Assembly (NCBI GenBank): GCA_964570845.1
Contig: CAZMZB010000001.1
Location: 62,001 to 126,000, forward strand
Source of the DNA: CAZLCC01 sp964570845
Lineage (GTDB): Bacteria > Patescibacteriota > Saccharimonadia > Saccharimonadales > Saccharimonadaceae
Direction: 5' to 3'
DNA: 64,000 nt
This document shows, one piece after another, positions 33,901 through 42,761 of this stretch. Numbering within the stretch: the first letter of the stretch is position 1; each line of letters opens with the position of its first letter. The notes under the pieces are model-generated. The model saw only the letters and a program-made list of their open reading frames with translations. It searched no databases and was not told the DNA's origin. The position numbers and the translations under genes were made by a program.

Positions 33901-35052
33901 TTAGAAAAGATTACAGTTAGCCTTGCAGTGTTGGCGAATATTTTTCTCATGTTCCTTGAGAGTCTTTGCATAATATGTCGTACCATCATCACCACTAACA
34001 AAATAGAGATAGTCACCATTAGCAGGGTTGGCTACTGCCTCTAAAGCCGCAAGATTAAAATTACCGATAGGTCCCGGTGGTAGTCCCTTATGTAGCCGCG
34101 TGTTGTAAGAAGAGTCAAACTCAACATTAGGAGTTTTTCCCTGTTGTCTGGCAGCAAATACAAATGTGGAATCAGCATCTAATTTCATACCATCTCTCAG
34201 GCGTTTTAAGAATATCTGAGCCACCTGCTTTTCATCTTGCTCAGACACTACTTCTTTTTGGATAATTGATGCGAGAGTTATCCCTTGTTCCAGTGTAAGA
34301 TTCTGTTTTTTAAGCTTCTCTGTTATATCCGTCTCTTTAATACGCTCGTTCAGCTCATCCATTGATCGAACGAGTAAAGATTCCATATCGCTATTACCAT
34401 CCAGCTGATAGGTTTCCGGGAAGATATAGCCCTCAAGCGCGCTTGCAGGAATCGTTTTATCGCCAAGCAACGGATTTTGATAGCTTTTTTCAAATGCTTC
34501 GGTGACTTCTTGTTGCGTAAATCCTTGTTTTTTAAGCGATTTTTTAATTTCTTTTACACTTTCGCCGGGTAAAATTGTGACATTGAAAACATCAGTTTTG
34601 CCATTTTTTAAGTTTCTAGTGATTTCGGATACAGAATCTGCCTGTGAAAAGGCATATGTTCCAGCTTGGAGTTGATGCTTTACCCCTGTTAATTGGGCAT
34701 GAATCCGAAAAGCCACGCTGCTTTTTATAATCTCTCGGCTCTCCAGCATATCACCAATACTTGCTGAATTTTCACCCTGTTTAATGACGACTCTCATTTT
34801 TTGTTTATTTTCGGCATTTTTTGGCTGTAATGCTTGCTGATATACCGTATAGCCAGCAATGATACTTGCTAGAATAATTGTTAACAATCCAAACAGCCAC
34901 CATTTTAAAGAACTTTTTCTTTTATTCTTGAGACGTAGGAAGTTCGCCTGAGGGCTTTTTTGAGCAGATGGCGCTGGTACTAACGGCTGCAAAGACGGTT
35001 GAGAATGTCTCTGATGGGATACTTTACGCTTTGGCGGTGGCTTTATATCCAT
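33901..35052 (-). CDS. mltG: Endolytic murein transglycosylase MltG
   Basis: MltG cuts nascent glycan strands and is thought to set their length. From the chosen ATG (35052, just after the ruvX stop) it has a proline-rich basic cytoplasmic part, one helix (WWLFGLLTIILASIIAGYTV) and the YceG domain. The segment LASIIQKEVVSEQDEKQVA carries the catalytic Glu and is followed by FLKRLRDGMKLDADSTFVFA, and PGPIGNFNLAALEAVANP is conserved. An in-frame GTG 27 bases upstream is possible, but the GGAGG site fits the ATG better. It lies in the ftsA-like to mltG operon. Confidence 0.95.
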   Translation of the reverse strand: MDIKPPPKRKVSHQRHSQPSLQPLVPAPSAQKSPQANFLRLKNKRKSSLKWWLFGLLTIILASIIAGYTVYQQALQPKNAENKQKMRVVIKQGENSASIGDMLESREIIKSSVAFRIHAQLTGVKHQLQAGTYAFSQADSVSEITRNLKNGKTDVFNVTILPGESVKEIKKSLKKQGFTQQEVTEAFEKSYQNPLLGDKTIPASALEGYIFPETYQLDGNSDMESLLVRSMDELNERIKETDITEKLKKQNLTLEQGITLASIIQKEVVSEQDEKQVAQIFLKRLRDGMKLDADSTFVFAARQQGKTPNVEFDSSYNTRLHKGLPPGPIGNFNLAALEAVANPANGDYLYFVSGDDGTTYYAKTLKEHEKNIRQHCKANCNLF

Positions 35053-35053
35053 T

Positions 35054-35467
35054 TTAGTAATGGGCCTCCAGGTAATCACCTAGGATAATTGCTGCTGCCT
35101 GACCGTCAATATCCGCTTTCGTATAGGGTTTTTTCTGGCTTTTGAGGTATTTTTCAGCTAATACCGAGGTCAATGATTCATCTTGATACATAATAGGAAT
35201 TTGAAGCCCTTGGAGTCGATGAGCAAACTTTTTTACTTCTTCTGTCTGTGCGGTCGGTTCACCCCGCTGATTGCGTGGATAGCCTACAATGATCTTCGTT
35301 GGCTGCAGTTCTGCCACAATCTGACGAATACGCTCAATTTCCAGTCCATTGACATCTATCGTCGAATGGATGACTGGAACCCGTACCGTGATATCCGCAT
35401 GCGCTATACCAATACGTCTTTCACCCACATCAAGTGCAATAATTGAATCCGGATTAGTTGGAATCAT
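35054..35467 (-). CDS. ruvX: Putative pre-16S rRNA nuclease YqgF/RuvX
   Basis: A 137-residue RNase H-fold protein of the YqgF family. The family motifs are IIALDVGERRIGIA, KIIVGYPRNQRGEPTAQ, YQDESLTSVLAE and DGQAAAIILGDYLE, giving the expected acidic active site (Asp, Glu, Asp). It trims the 5' end of 16S rRNA in E. coli. It overlaps the upstream gene by 14 bases and leads into mltG, a pairing seen in many bacteria. Confidence 0.93.
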   Translation of the reverse strand: MIPTNPDSIIALDVGERRIGIAHADITVRVPVIHSTIDVNGLEIERIRQIVAELQPTKIIVGYPRNQRGEPTAQTEEVKKFAHRLQGLQIPIMYQDESLTSVLAEKYLKSQKKPYTKADIDGQAAAIILGDYLEAHY

Positions 35468-37091
35468 CCTTATTGCTCACGGTAAACTTTATCGTGATTT
35501 TATCAGCTGACGGCGCTTTGTTTACCCAAAACGGCCAGAATTTCGTATCAACATCTTCGACACCCTCGATAACTTCTATTTTCTTCTGAATATCGCCATA
35601 ATTCATACCCTCAAGCTGCTTCGCGAGATTCTTATCTTCTATCTTGGGTCCGATGTAGCCTGTCGTGTTTATGCGTACCGTATTTGTGCCGCCTGGGGCT
35701 ACCTCAAAATTAATGAAACGCACTTCTTTAGCTCCATTATCATAGACACGCTGATCTGTCTCTTTTTGAGCCTGCTCTTTGAGATAACTATTCAATACCG
35801 CATCAAGGTCCCTGTTTATAATTGCCATCTGTGTATATGTGGTTTCAGCAGTTACCTGACCTTTCGTCGCTTCTGATCCCACACCCGGAGTCGCTGTTGG
35901 ATTGCCAGAGCTGGCGCTAAAACTTTCATTAATAATTGTCATTGTCTTTGTATCAAACTCACCTTTGAGCTCTTTACGCGCTGCACCTTCATCCTGATCA
36001 GCAAGCTGTTGTGTCGCTTTTTGCACATCTTCGTTTGTCACCACAGTTATCGTCTTGCTTGATCCGCCGGACATCCTGCTTCCTGTCGCGCTTACACCAC
36101 CTGCTGCACTTGAATATGACTGCGACCCAACGTTATATTGAGAGCCAATTGCTGCTGCTGTCACACCTACTCTTGCCGTGCCGGGAACTTTGCCGCCGCC
36201 TGGATCAGTATAGCCGGGTACAGTAACTGCGGAATTACTATAAAACACCAGTCCGCTTGAAGATGAAAACGCCGTACCGGCAGCAACTGATATGGGACTC
36301 GTCGTGTAACTGTTACTGAGTGACATGGTACCAGATGCTTTTTCACCGACCTCTTTCTTACCCGTAGCTGTAAAGTCAACTGAGTTTGACTTTTTTAATT
36401 GTGCCACCTCTGGTCGAACAATACCATTTTTTGCGTCCGTTGTGCTATTTGGTTGCAGCGTAACCGGTATATCAACGTTTACGGAATTGGTTTTCGCCGT
36501 AATACTAACAGTAGCTCTCGGTGCAAAAAATATTGCCCACACCAGAAAAAGTACAAACAAAACAACCCCGCCGACAATGAGAAAAATCTTTTTTCGAAAG
36601 TCGTTAAAATTAGGAATAGGGTTCTTCTTTCCCTTTTTCGCATTTTTGCCCTTTTTTGCAGCCTTTTCGGTTGGATCTTCATCAAGAGATTTTGGCAATT
36701 CAATGGTATCTTCATCTTCTGTTTTTCCTGGTGCGGTTTTCGAGAGCTCGCCAACGGATAACTCTTCACCATTGATAACATCATCCTCGCTATTTAGTAT
36801 TGGCGCTCTATCAGCAGCCAGAATCTCAGGTTGAGACTGAAGATTTTTTGCAACAGGGATTTTAACTCCGGCAGCAAGCGTTTTTAGAGATTTATCGTTG
36901 GTGACTAAGACAGCCTGTTTATCTGCAGCTTTGGCTGCTTTTTGTAATAACTTCAAGTTTACTGCACTCTGCAGCGCACCAGTTCTCTTTGGGGGTACTA
37001 AGGCAACAACTTTATGTTGCGCAGCCTTCACTTTTCCCACGATTGAGGTTATATCATCTTCGGTATCGATATAAACAACGTCTTTTTTCAT
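35454..37091 (-). CDS. Baseplate J/gp47-like single-pass membrane protein
   Basis: A 545-residue protein in three parts. Residues 1-95 form an alpha/beta domain (VVALVPPKRTGALQSAVNLKLL, AVLVTNDKSLKTLA) that I have seen attached to baseplate-J-like proteins in other Gram-positive and CPR genomes. A charged linker and one helix (IFLIVGGVVLFVLFLVWAIFF, about 169-189) follow. The outer part (190-545) is beta-rich and Gly/Ser/Thr-rich with the J-like segment GKVPGTARVGVTAAAIGSQYN. No phage genes are near. It overlaps the FtsA-like gene by four bases and so is probably its membrane partner. Confidence 0.75.
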   Translation of the reverse strand: MKKDVVYIDTEDDITSIVGKVKAAQHKVVALVPPKRTGALQSAVNLKLLQKAAKAADKQAVLVTNDKSLKTLAAGVKIPVAKNLQSQPEILAADRAPILNSEDDVINGEELSVGELSKTAPGKTEDEDTIELPKSLDEDPTEKAAKKGKNAKKGKKNPIPNFNDFRKKIFLIVGGVVLFVLFLVWAIFFAPRATVSITAKTNSVNVDIPVTLQPNSTTDAKNGIVRPEVAQLKKSNSVDFTATGKKEVGEKASGTMSLSNSYTTSPISVAAGTAFSSSSGLVFYSNSAVTVPGYTDPGGGKVPGTARVGVTAAAIGSQYNVGSQSYSSAAGGVSATGSRMSGGSSKTITVVTNEDVQKATQQLADQDEGAARKELKGEFDTKTMTIINESFSASSGNPTATPGVGSEATKGQVTAETTYTQMAIINRDLDAVLNSYLKEQAQKETDQRVYDNGAKEVRFINFEVAPGGTNTVRINTTGYIGPKIEDKNLAKQLEGMNYGDIQKKIEVIEGVEDVDTKFWPFWVNKAPSADKITIKFTVSNKDDSN

Positions 37092-38356
37092 ATGCGTAAA
37101 ATTCGATTTAATTTATCCTTTACTGTATCGGCATCACTACCGCCTACCATAGTATCATGTCCGACCCTGAGGAGTCCCATTGCTGTAATGAACGTGTGGT
37201 CGTTCACTTGATTTGTCGTGTCTTTAATACCAACCACAGAGCTTGGATCAATCAATTGTACTGTCGGTCGTTTAGTAAATGGTAATTCTTTATACCACTC
37301 CCCTTTACTCATAGCCTCAACAAGTTTATCGAGGCTCGCCCCACCACCGCACAGCAAGATCCGATTTGGTAAATGATCAACTGCATTAAATTCGCTCAGT
37401 GCCATTTCAACTCCGTTAAGCCACACTTCAAGTGTCTTATCGATAGCCTGGTCAACTTGCTGAGCAACCGACTCCTTAATGTTTGCATTGCCGATATTCA
37501 CCTTCAGCTTTTCCGCATCAATGTAGGTAAGATTCATGTCAGTCGCAATTGTACGCGTAAAACTTCGACCGCCAATACCAAACATCTTCGTACCTTCAAC
37601 GCCACCGTCGTTTACTACAGCAATATCGGTTGAACCACCGCCAATATCCGTTAAGATGGCTGTAAAATTACTACTCGCATCAGTCCCGAGTACACTACGA
37701 CTCACTGCAAATGGCTCTGCCGCCACTGCCACAAGGTCGAGGTCTAATTCGCTAGCCGTTCGCTCCAATGCCCCGATATGCACCATTGGCGCAAACGCCG
37801 TATAGATCTGAATCGTAACATCTTTTCCCTGAAACCCAATTGGATTGCTCACTTTATAGCCATCAATATGAATACTCACAATTGCACTGTTCACCAGCCG
37901 TACTTCAGCATCTTCATTGCCTGTTTCCCATGCAACCTGTTTTTGTGCTTTCTCTTGTGCACGCTCCTGCACTTTCTTGATAATAAATTCCATCTCGTTA
38001 ATATCAAGTGCTCGATCCGGATGAGGACGCTTATACTTAATGGTATTCGTAAAGCCTTTTACCAGCTCTCCGGCAATTCCAATAACCACCTTCTCGGCCT
38101 GTATTTGTGCTTCTTCCTCAGCTTCGGCAAGCGCCTGTTCGCAATTTCGCACCACCGCGCCAATATCAGCGATTGCTCCTGCATGCATATCGCTCACTTC
38201 TTGTCGAGCCCGCCCGGTACCAATGATTTTCATCTCGTCACCATTAATCTTTGCGATCAACACCTTAACAAATTCAGTACCAACATCAAGCGCAACGACA
38301 TGATTGCCGCCTGCTTCACTGTTTTTCGTATGATTTTTTAGTTTTCCAAATACCAT
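37088..38356 (-). CDS. FtsA/PilM-like actin-family ATPase
   Basis: A 422-residue actin-fold protein. Phosphate-1 (VALDVGTEFVKVLIA), phosphate-2 (ILTDIGGGSTDIAVV) and the adenosine motif (ILLCGGGASLDKLVE) are clear, and a SHS2/1C-type insertion lies between. The C-terminal end KLNRILRI can form the short amphipathic helix that anchors FtsA to the membrane. FtsA links FtsZ to the membrane; PilM does the same for pilus assembly. No ftsZ or pilN is adjacent, so I do not choose between them. It heads a run with the baseplate-J-like protein, ruvX and mltG. Confidence 0.85.
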   Translation of the reverse strand: MVFGKLKNHTKNSEAGGNHVVALDVGTEFVKVLIAKINGDEMKIIGTGRARQEVSDMHAGAIADIGAVVRNCEQALAEAEEEAQIQAEKVVIGIAGELVKGFTNTIKYKRPHPDRALDINEMEFIIKKVQERAQEKAQKQVAWETGNEDAEVRLVNSAIVSIHIDGYKVSNPIGFQGKDVTIQIYTAFAPMVHIGALERTASELDLDLVAVAAEPFAVSRSVLGTDASSNFTAILTDIGGGSTDIAVVNDGGVEGTKMFGIGGRSFTRTIATDMNLTYIDAEKLKVNIGNANIKESVAQQVDQAIDKTLEVWLNGVEMALSEFNAVDHLPNRILLCGGGASLDKLVEAMSKGEWYKELPFTKRPTVQLIDPSSVVGIKDTTNQVNDHTFITAMGLLRVGHDTMVGGSDADTVKDKLNRILRI

Positions 38357-38416
38357 AGGCGTTATTGCTTAATTATATATCAGACACGCTCTCGGTGGCA
38401 AAGATATCAAAACTAA

Positions 38417-40294
38417 TTACTGTAAAACTGCCTTAATGCGACGCACGCCTGCGCTTGAGGCTTCTTCTTTTTTGATCTTAAATTTCTTGCCATCTTCTGC
38501 TAAAACCCCTGTATGCTCAACGTGCGGACCGCCGCAAATTTCATGGCTAAATGGCTTCTTCTTATCGCCAATCATGTAGACTTTTACCGTCTCACCGTAT
38601 TTATCGCCAAATGCACCGCTGGCACCGTTTTTGAGCGCTGCTTCAGTGTTTTCCTCTTTCCAGGAAACGGGCAAATCTTCTTCAATCTTTTCATTCACGA
38701 TTTCTTCAACTTTATCCAATTGCTCACGAGTTACTTTCTCGGGATGAGAAAAGTCAAAACGCAGTCGTTCTGGTGTGATGTTACTACCACGCTGTACCAC
38801 GTGCTCACCTAAAACGTTGTTTAATGCTTGATACATCAAATGCGTTGCGGTATGAAGCTTTATGGTTTCATTTGAATGATCTGCTAGACCACCTTTAAAA
38901 ATACCCTTACCTGCAGTCTGGCTTCGTTTACGCTGTTCGTTCATAAGCTCTTTAAATACTTCATCAGCATTCTCAGTAATTTTAATATCTTGCTTAAATG
39001 CTTCTTCTTTTGATAATTCAACAGGGAAGCCATAGGTATCATAAAGTTTAAAAATCTCCTCACCTGTCAAACCATCAGCAGAGAGTTTTTGTAATTGTTG
39101 CAAGCCCTTGCGAAGCGTTTGGCGAAAGACTTTTTCTTCTTTGACTAAAATCTCAATTACGTTTTCTCTATTCTTGGCTACTTCCGGGTAATCTTCATGA
39201 TAAATGCCAGCAATCACGGGTATAATTTCCTGCATAAAATTCTGTTCAATCCCAAGCTCCAATGCAAAACGAATCGCCCGGCGAAGCAAACGCCGAGAAA
39301 CATAGCCCTGTTCTTTATTACTCGGCACAACGCTATCCACTGCTAAAAATGCGGCCGCGCGAAGATGATCGGCGATGACACGCATACTTGCTGCGTTGCT
39401 TTCATAGCTCTTGCCCGAAAGCTCCTCAATTTTTTCAATAATCGGTGCAAGTAAGCTGATTTTAAATACATCCGGGCTATCAAGTTTTGCCGCCGCAATT
39501 CTTTCTAGCCCCCCGCCAAAATCAACGTTTTTCTTTTCAAGTGACTCAAAACTATCTTTTGTGCGTTTATACTGCATAAACACCTGGTTACCAATTTCCA
39601 TGAAACGGCCAGAATCGCTGGCTGGGTGCGCTTTACCGAATTCTTCATCGTGATACCGCTCACCAAAATCATAAAATACTTCACTATCAGGTCCGCATGG
39701 ATCACCGATTGGGGTTTTGTCGAGTCCGCCACCTCGACTCCACCAGTTTTCGTTATCATCATAGAAAAATATTCGCTCACCCTCTTTAATGCCACGCTTA
39801 TCGCCATTTTCTTGTGAGCCAATTTCGGCAATACCAGCCTCAATCCCCTTCTCTTTAAATACTTTTTGCCAGATTTGTGCCGCTTCATCATCGCGTGGAA
39901 TTTTATACTCTTTATCACCGATAAAACAGGTTACATAAATCTTTTCAGGATTAAGCCCAATAACATCTGTTAAAAACTCAAAGAACCAACGAATTTGCTG
40001 TTCTTTGAAATAGTCGCCCAAACTCCAATTACCGAGCATTTCAAAAAACGTCGTATGGCTATTATCACCAACTTCTTCGATATCTTGCGCACGAAGGCAT
40101 GTCTGCGAATCTACTAAACGCTCCCCTTCCGAATGTTCTTGACCAAGCAAATACGGCAAAAGCGGCTGCATGCCGCTACCGGTAAATAGAGTGGTCGGAT
40201 CGTCGCGAGGCACTAAATTAGCCCGCGGAATGACCGCGTGCTGCTTTTTAGCATAAAAATCTAAGTATGCCTGCCGAATCTCCTGTGCATTCAT
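38417..40294 (-). CDS. alaS: Alanyl-tRNA synthetase, short form without C-Ala domain
   Basis: This enzyme charges tRNA-Ala. The 625 residues contain the class II catalytic core (FTGSGMQPLLPYLLGQ, TFFEMLGNWSLGDYFK, GGGLERIAAA), the tRNA-recognition helices and the editing domain with zinc ligands HTATH and CGGPHVEHTG. The protein stops after the editing domain, so the roughly 250-residue C-terminal oligomerisation/tRNA-elbow domain is missing. Similar short forms are known from other reduced lineages. A TAAAAT box lies 10 bases before the ATG. Confidence 0.96.
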   Translation of the reverse strand: MNAQEIRQAYLDFYAKKQHAVIPRANLVPRDDPTTLFTGSGMQPLLPYLLGQEHSEGERLVDSQTCLRAQDIEEVGDNSHTTFFEMLGNWSLGDYFKEQQIRWFFEFLTDVIGLNPEKIYVTCFIGDKEYKIPRDDEAAQIWQKVFKEKGIEAGIAEIGSQENGDKRGIKEGERIFFYDDNENWWSRGGGLDKTPIGDPCGPDSEVFYDFGERYHDEEFGKAHPASDSGRFMEIGNQVFMQYKRTKDSFESLEKKNVDFGGGLERIAAAKLDSPDVFKISLLAPIIEKIEELSGKSYESNAASMRVIADHLRAAAFLAVDSVVPSNKEQGYVSRRLLRRAIRFALELGIEQNFMQEIIPVIAGIYHEDYPEVAKNRENVIEILVKEEKVFRQTLRKGLQQLQKLSADGLTGEEIFKLYDTYGFPVELSKEEAFKQDIKITENADEVFKELMNEQRKRSQTAGKGIFKGGLADHSNETIKLHTATHLMYQALNNVLGEHVVQRGSNITPERLRFDFSHPEKVTREQLDKVEEIVNEKIEEDLPVSWKEENTEAALKNGASGAFGDKYGETVKVYMIGDKKKPFSHEICGGPHVEHTGVLAEDGKKFKIKKEEASSAGVRRIKAVLQ

Positions 40295-40317
40295 TATGTA
40301 GGCTATTTTAGCGCATT

Positions 40318-41025
40318 TTAGCTATCAGGGGTAGTGTTGGCGTGGGCTCGTCCGCGTTTGCCATTGCGTTTGTGTTCATACATCGCAGCATCAGCCTCTT
40401 CTTTTGCTGCTTCGATATCCTGCCGATAAGCCAATCCTTTATGATATTGCCCGCCGACGCTTGCGCTAATAGTAGTTGTCTCGTTTGGTAGTTCGAGGTT
40501 TATACTAGCTAGTTTTTCTTTGACTTTGGTAGTAATTTGTTGTTGCACTTCTTGAGCTTCAGTCGTATACAAGTCTACTACTGCAATAAATTCATCACCA
40601 CCAATACGCGCCACTATATCACCTTCACGAAGAGAAGCTCGGATTCCACGAGCTACCTCAGCAATTCCTTTGTCACCATTATTATGACCGAAATCCTCAT
40701 TAAAGTCGTGTAAGTTATTCACGTCAATTAAAAGCACTAGTGTTCCATCTGGCAAAATATCAGTAGAGCGGCGACCTAAGTTATCGCGGTGTTCTAAAAA
40801 TTCTTCCCATCCGGTGCTATTTAGGCATCCGGTTTTAAAGTCAATACCTGCACGTTCAGCCCGTGCTTCTTCCCTAGCAAGTCGACCAACAAGCGCCTTA
40901 ATTGCAATATCATTTATTACCTTATCTTTGGTAATATGTTCTTTTGGTAAATCGTGTCGTTCTAAAAAAGTGTCCAGCGTCTCTGGGCGTGGTGGAAGGG
41001 GTGAGGCATGGTTATGATTTTTCAT
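40318..41025 (-). CDS. Soluble diguanylate cyclase (GGDEF domain)
   Basis: A 235-residue cytoplasmic protein. The GGDEF domain begins near residue 60 (TGCLNSTGWEEFL) and has the catalytic motif RIGGDEFIAVV near 142, with an inhibitory-site RxxD motif (REGD) at the standard five-residue spacing before it. It should make c-di-GMP and be feedback-inhibited. The first 60 residues show no sensor domain or membrane helix. It is transcribed from a consensus promoter. No EAL, HD-GYP or PilZ protein is in the window. Confidence 0.93.
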   Translation of the reverse strand: MKNHNHASPLPPRPETLDTFLERHDLPKEHITKDKVINDIAIKALVGRLAREEARAERAGIDFKTGCLNSTGWEEFLEHRDNLGRRSTDILPDGTLVLLIDVNNLHDFNEDFGHNNGDKGIAEVARGIRASLREGDIVARIGGDEFIAVVDLYTTEAQEVQQQITTKVKEKLASINLELPNETTTISASVGGQYHKGLAYRQDIEAAKEEADAAMYEHKRNGKRGRAHANTTPDS

Positions 41026-41036
41026 GGTTATGCTTA

Positions 41037-41065
41037 ATTATAGCAAAAAATAGTTTTTTTGTCAA
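41037..41065 (-). promoter_or_regulatory. Consensus promoter of the GGDEF gene
   Basis: TTGACA (41060-41065), 17 bases ending in TGC, TATAAT (41037-41042) on the minus strand, a full match to sigma-70 consensus with extended -10. The leader is about 5 bases. It is the strongest promoter I see in the window. Confidence 0.85.
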
Positions 41066-41099
41066 TATAGTGTCAACACATTAATGAAGGTTTGAAAAC

Positions 41100-42140
41100 T
41101 TAGCTTACAACTCCACCGCCAAGACATTGCTCACCTCTATATATCACAGCTGACTGACCGGCAGTAATAGCCCGCTCCGAATCTTTTAGGTCAACTAATA
41201 CTTTGTTGCCCTCTTTTTTTAGCACTGCACCAATAAGCTTTGCTCGATGGCGTAAGCGAACTTGATAATTTCCGGTAAAGTCCGGTTCATGATTAATCCA
41301 ATGGACATTTGTGAGAGTAAGTGATTTTCGCCATAATGTTTCGTCATTTAGATCAGTAGTGACGTAAACCTTGTTCTTTTGCATATCTTTGCCCACTACA
41401 TAATATGGTAAACCACCGCCAATATGTAAGCCATGGCGTTGGCCAATAGTATAAAAAATTGCTCCATCGTGTTGACCTACTATTTTTTGAGTAGCTTTAT
41501 CAATAATGTCGCCTGGTCCTGTTTCAACATACTGGCTCAAAAAATCACGTATACCCACCTGCCCAACAAAACAAATCCCTTGAGAATCTTTCTTTTTCGC
41601 CGTGATGAGCCCTCGCTCAACGGCTAATTTTCGAACGTCTGGTTTTTCATATTCACCAAGTGGAAAGAGTGTTTTTTGTAATGCAGCTTCACTCACTCGA
41701 TATAAAAAATAGGTCTGGTCTTTGTTCTCATCTTTCGCCATAAGCAACTTGCCGTCTTTAGTGTTCGCGTAATGACCTGTCGCTATCATATCCGCGCCAT
41801 CTTCAAGCGCCGCATCAAGAAAAAGTTTAAACTTCACCTCTTGATTGCACATAATATCAGGATTTGGTGTGCGTCCGGTTTTGTATTCGTTAATCATATA
41901 ATCCACTACTTTTTGCCTGTATTCCTTTTGAAAATCAAACACTTTAAAAGAAATATCGAGCTGTACGGCAACTCGCTTGGCATCAGCTAAATCATCCGCC
42001 CACGGACATTTCATACCAGGCACATCCTGTGTCCAGTTTTTCATATAAACACCAGTCACATTATATCCTTGTTCTTTGAGCAGTGCCGCCGTGACACTGC
42101 TATCCACGCCACCACTCATACCAACATAAATGTGCTTCAT
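41100..42140 (-). CDS. mnmA: tRNA-specific 2-thiouridylase MnmA
   Basis: MnmA thiolates U34 of tRNA-Lys, -Glu and -Gln. The 346-residue protein has the PP-loop GMSGGVDSSV (ATP binding), the catalytic Cys in NPDIMCNQEVKF, the second Cys in KDSQGICFVGQ, and the C-terminal beta domain. It begins immediately after the stop of ydcF, in the same run as the cysteine desulfurase that can supply its sulfur. Confidence 0.97.
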   Translation of the reverse strand: MKHIYVGMSGGVDSSVTAALLKEQGYNVTGVYMKNWTQDVPGMKCPWADDLADAKRVAVQLDISFKVFDFQKEYRQKVVDYMINEYKTGRTPNPDIMCNQEVKFKLFLDAALEDGADMIATGHYANTKDGKLLMAKDENKDQTYFLYRVSEAALQKTLFPLGEYEKPDVRKLAVERGLITAKKKDSQGICFVGQVGIRDFLSQYVETGPGDIIDKATQKIVGQHDGAIFYTIGQRHGLHIGGGLPYYVVGKDMQKNKVYVTTDLNDETLWRKSLTLTNVHWINHEPDFTGNYQVRLRHRAKLIGAVLKKEGNKVLVDLKDSERAITAGQSAVIYRGEQCLGGGVVS

Positions 42141-42761
42141 CTAGTGACTTCCGCCCGCGTAAAAGATGATAATTTTTGTCAGCTCGCCAAGACTTAGCCA
42201 CCAGCCGATTGGCGTTGCCCACCATGAGCCAGACCATTGTTTGTCAGATGAAACAGGGTGGTTGATAATCGTCACTTCACTGCCACTACGTTTTTGAAAC
42301 TCTAAACTAGCTCGTCGTTGATGATAGGCAGAAGTAACCAAAATAACCTTTTTGATACTTTTTTCTTCCAGCAGATTACGCGTTTTTTCCGCATTTTCGG
42401 CAGTAGTTCGAGAATTTTCTTCAATCAACGTTGCGCTTTCGGGTACATCCTCTTCAATTGCCTGGCGTTGCATCGTTAATGCATTGCTTGGTCCTGATAT
42501 ATCTTGCGCTGCACCGGAAAAAATAATGAGTGGCGCCCAGCCGTTTTTATATAATTCGATTGCCTCAGCTGCACGAGCAGGCGTATCGCCGCCACTGACA
42601 ACAACAATCGCATCAGCTGTGTGACATTTTTCTTTTAGCTGACTGTTTGTTGGTGTGTTATCGCAACCCGTTAAATCATTTGGGCCAAGATAAGCGGGCA
42701 GAATGATACCAATGAGCATAACAATAACCAGTACAATAACTCCAGTCCATTTCCACCACAT
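42141..42761 (-). CDS. DUF218/YdcF-family membrane protein
   Basis: A 206-residue protein with an N-terminal transmembrane helix (IVLVIVMLIGIILPAYLG) and a DUF218 domain outside the membrane: DAIVVVSGGD, RAAEAIELYKNGWAPLIIFSG, ENSRTTAENAEKTRNLL and VILVTSAYHQRRA. Relatives include SanA and ElyC, linked to envelope integrity. It shares one base with nifS (TAATG) and abuts mnmA, so it is inside a tRNA-thiolation operon without an obvious functional link. Confidence 0.88.
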   Translation of the reverse strand: MWWKWTGVIVLVIVMLIGIILPAYLGPNDLTGCDNTPTNSQLKEKCHTADAIVVVSGGDTPARAAEAIELYKNGWAPLIIFSGAAQDISGPSNALTMQRQAIEEDVPESATLIEENSRTTAENAEKTRNLLEEKSIKKVILVTSAYHQRRASLEFQKRSGSEVTIINHPVSSDKQWSGSWWATPIGWWLSLGELTKIIIFYAGGSH

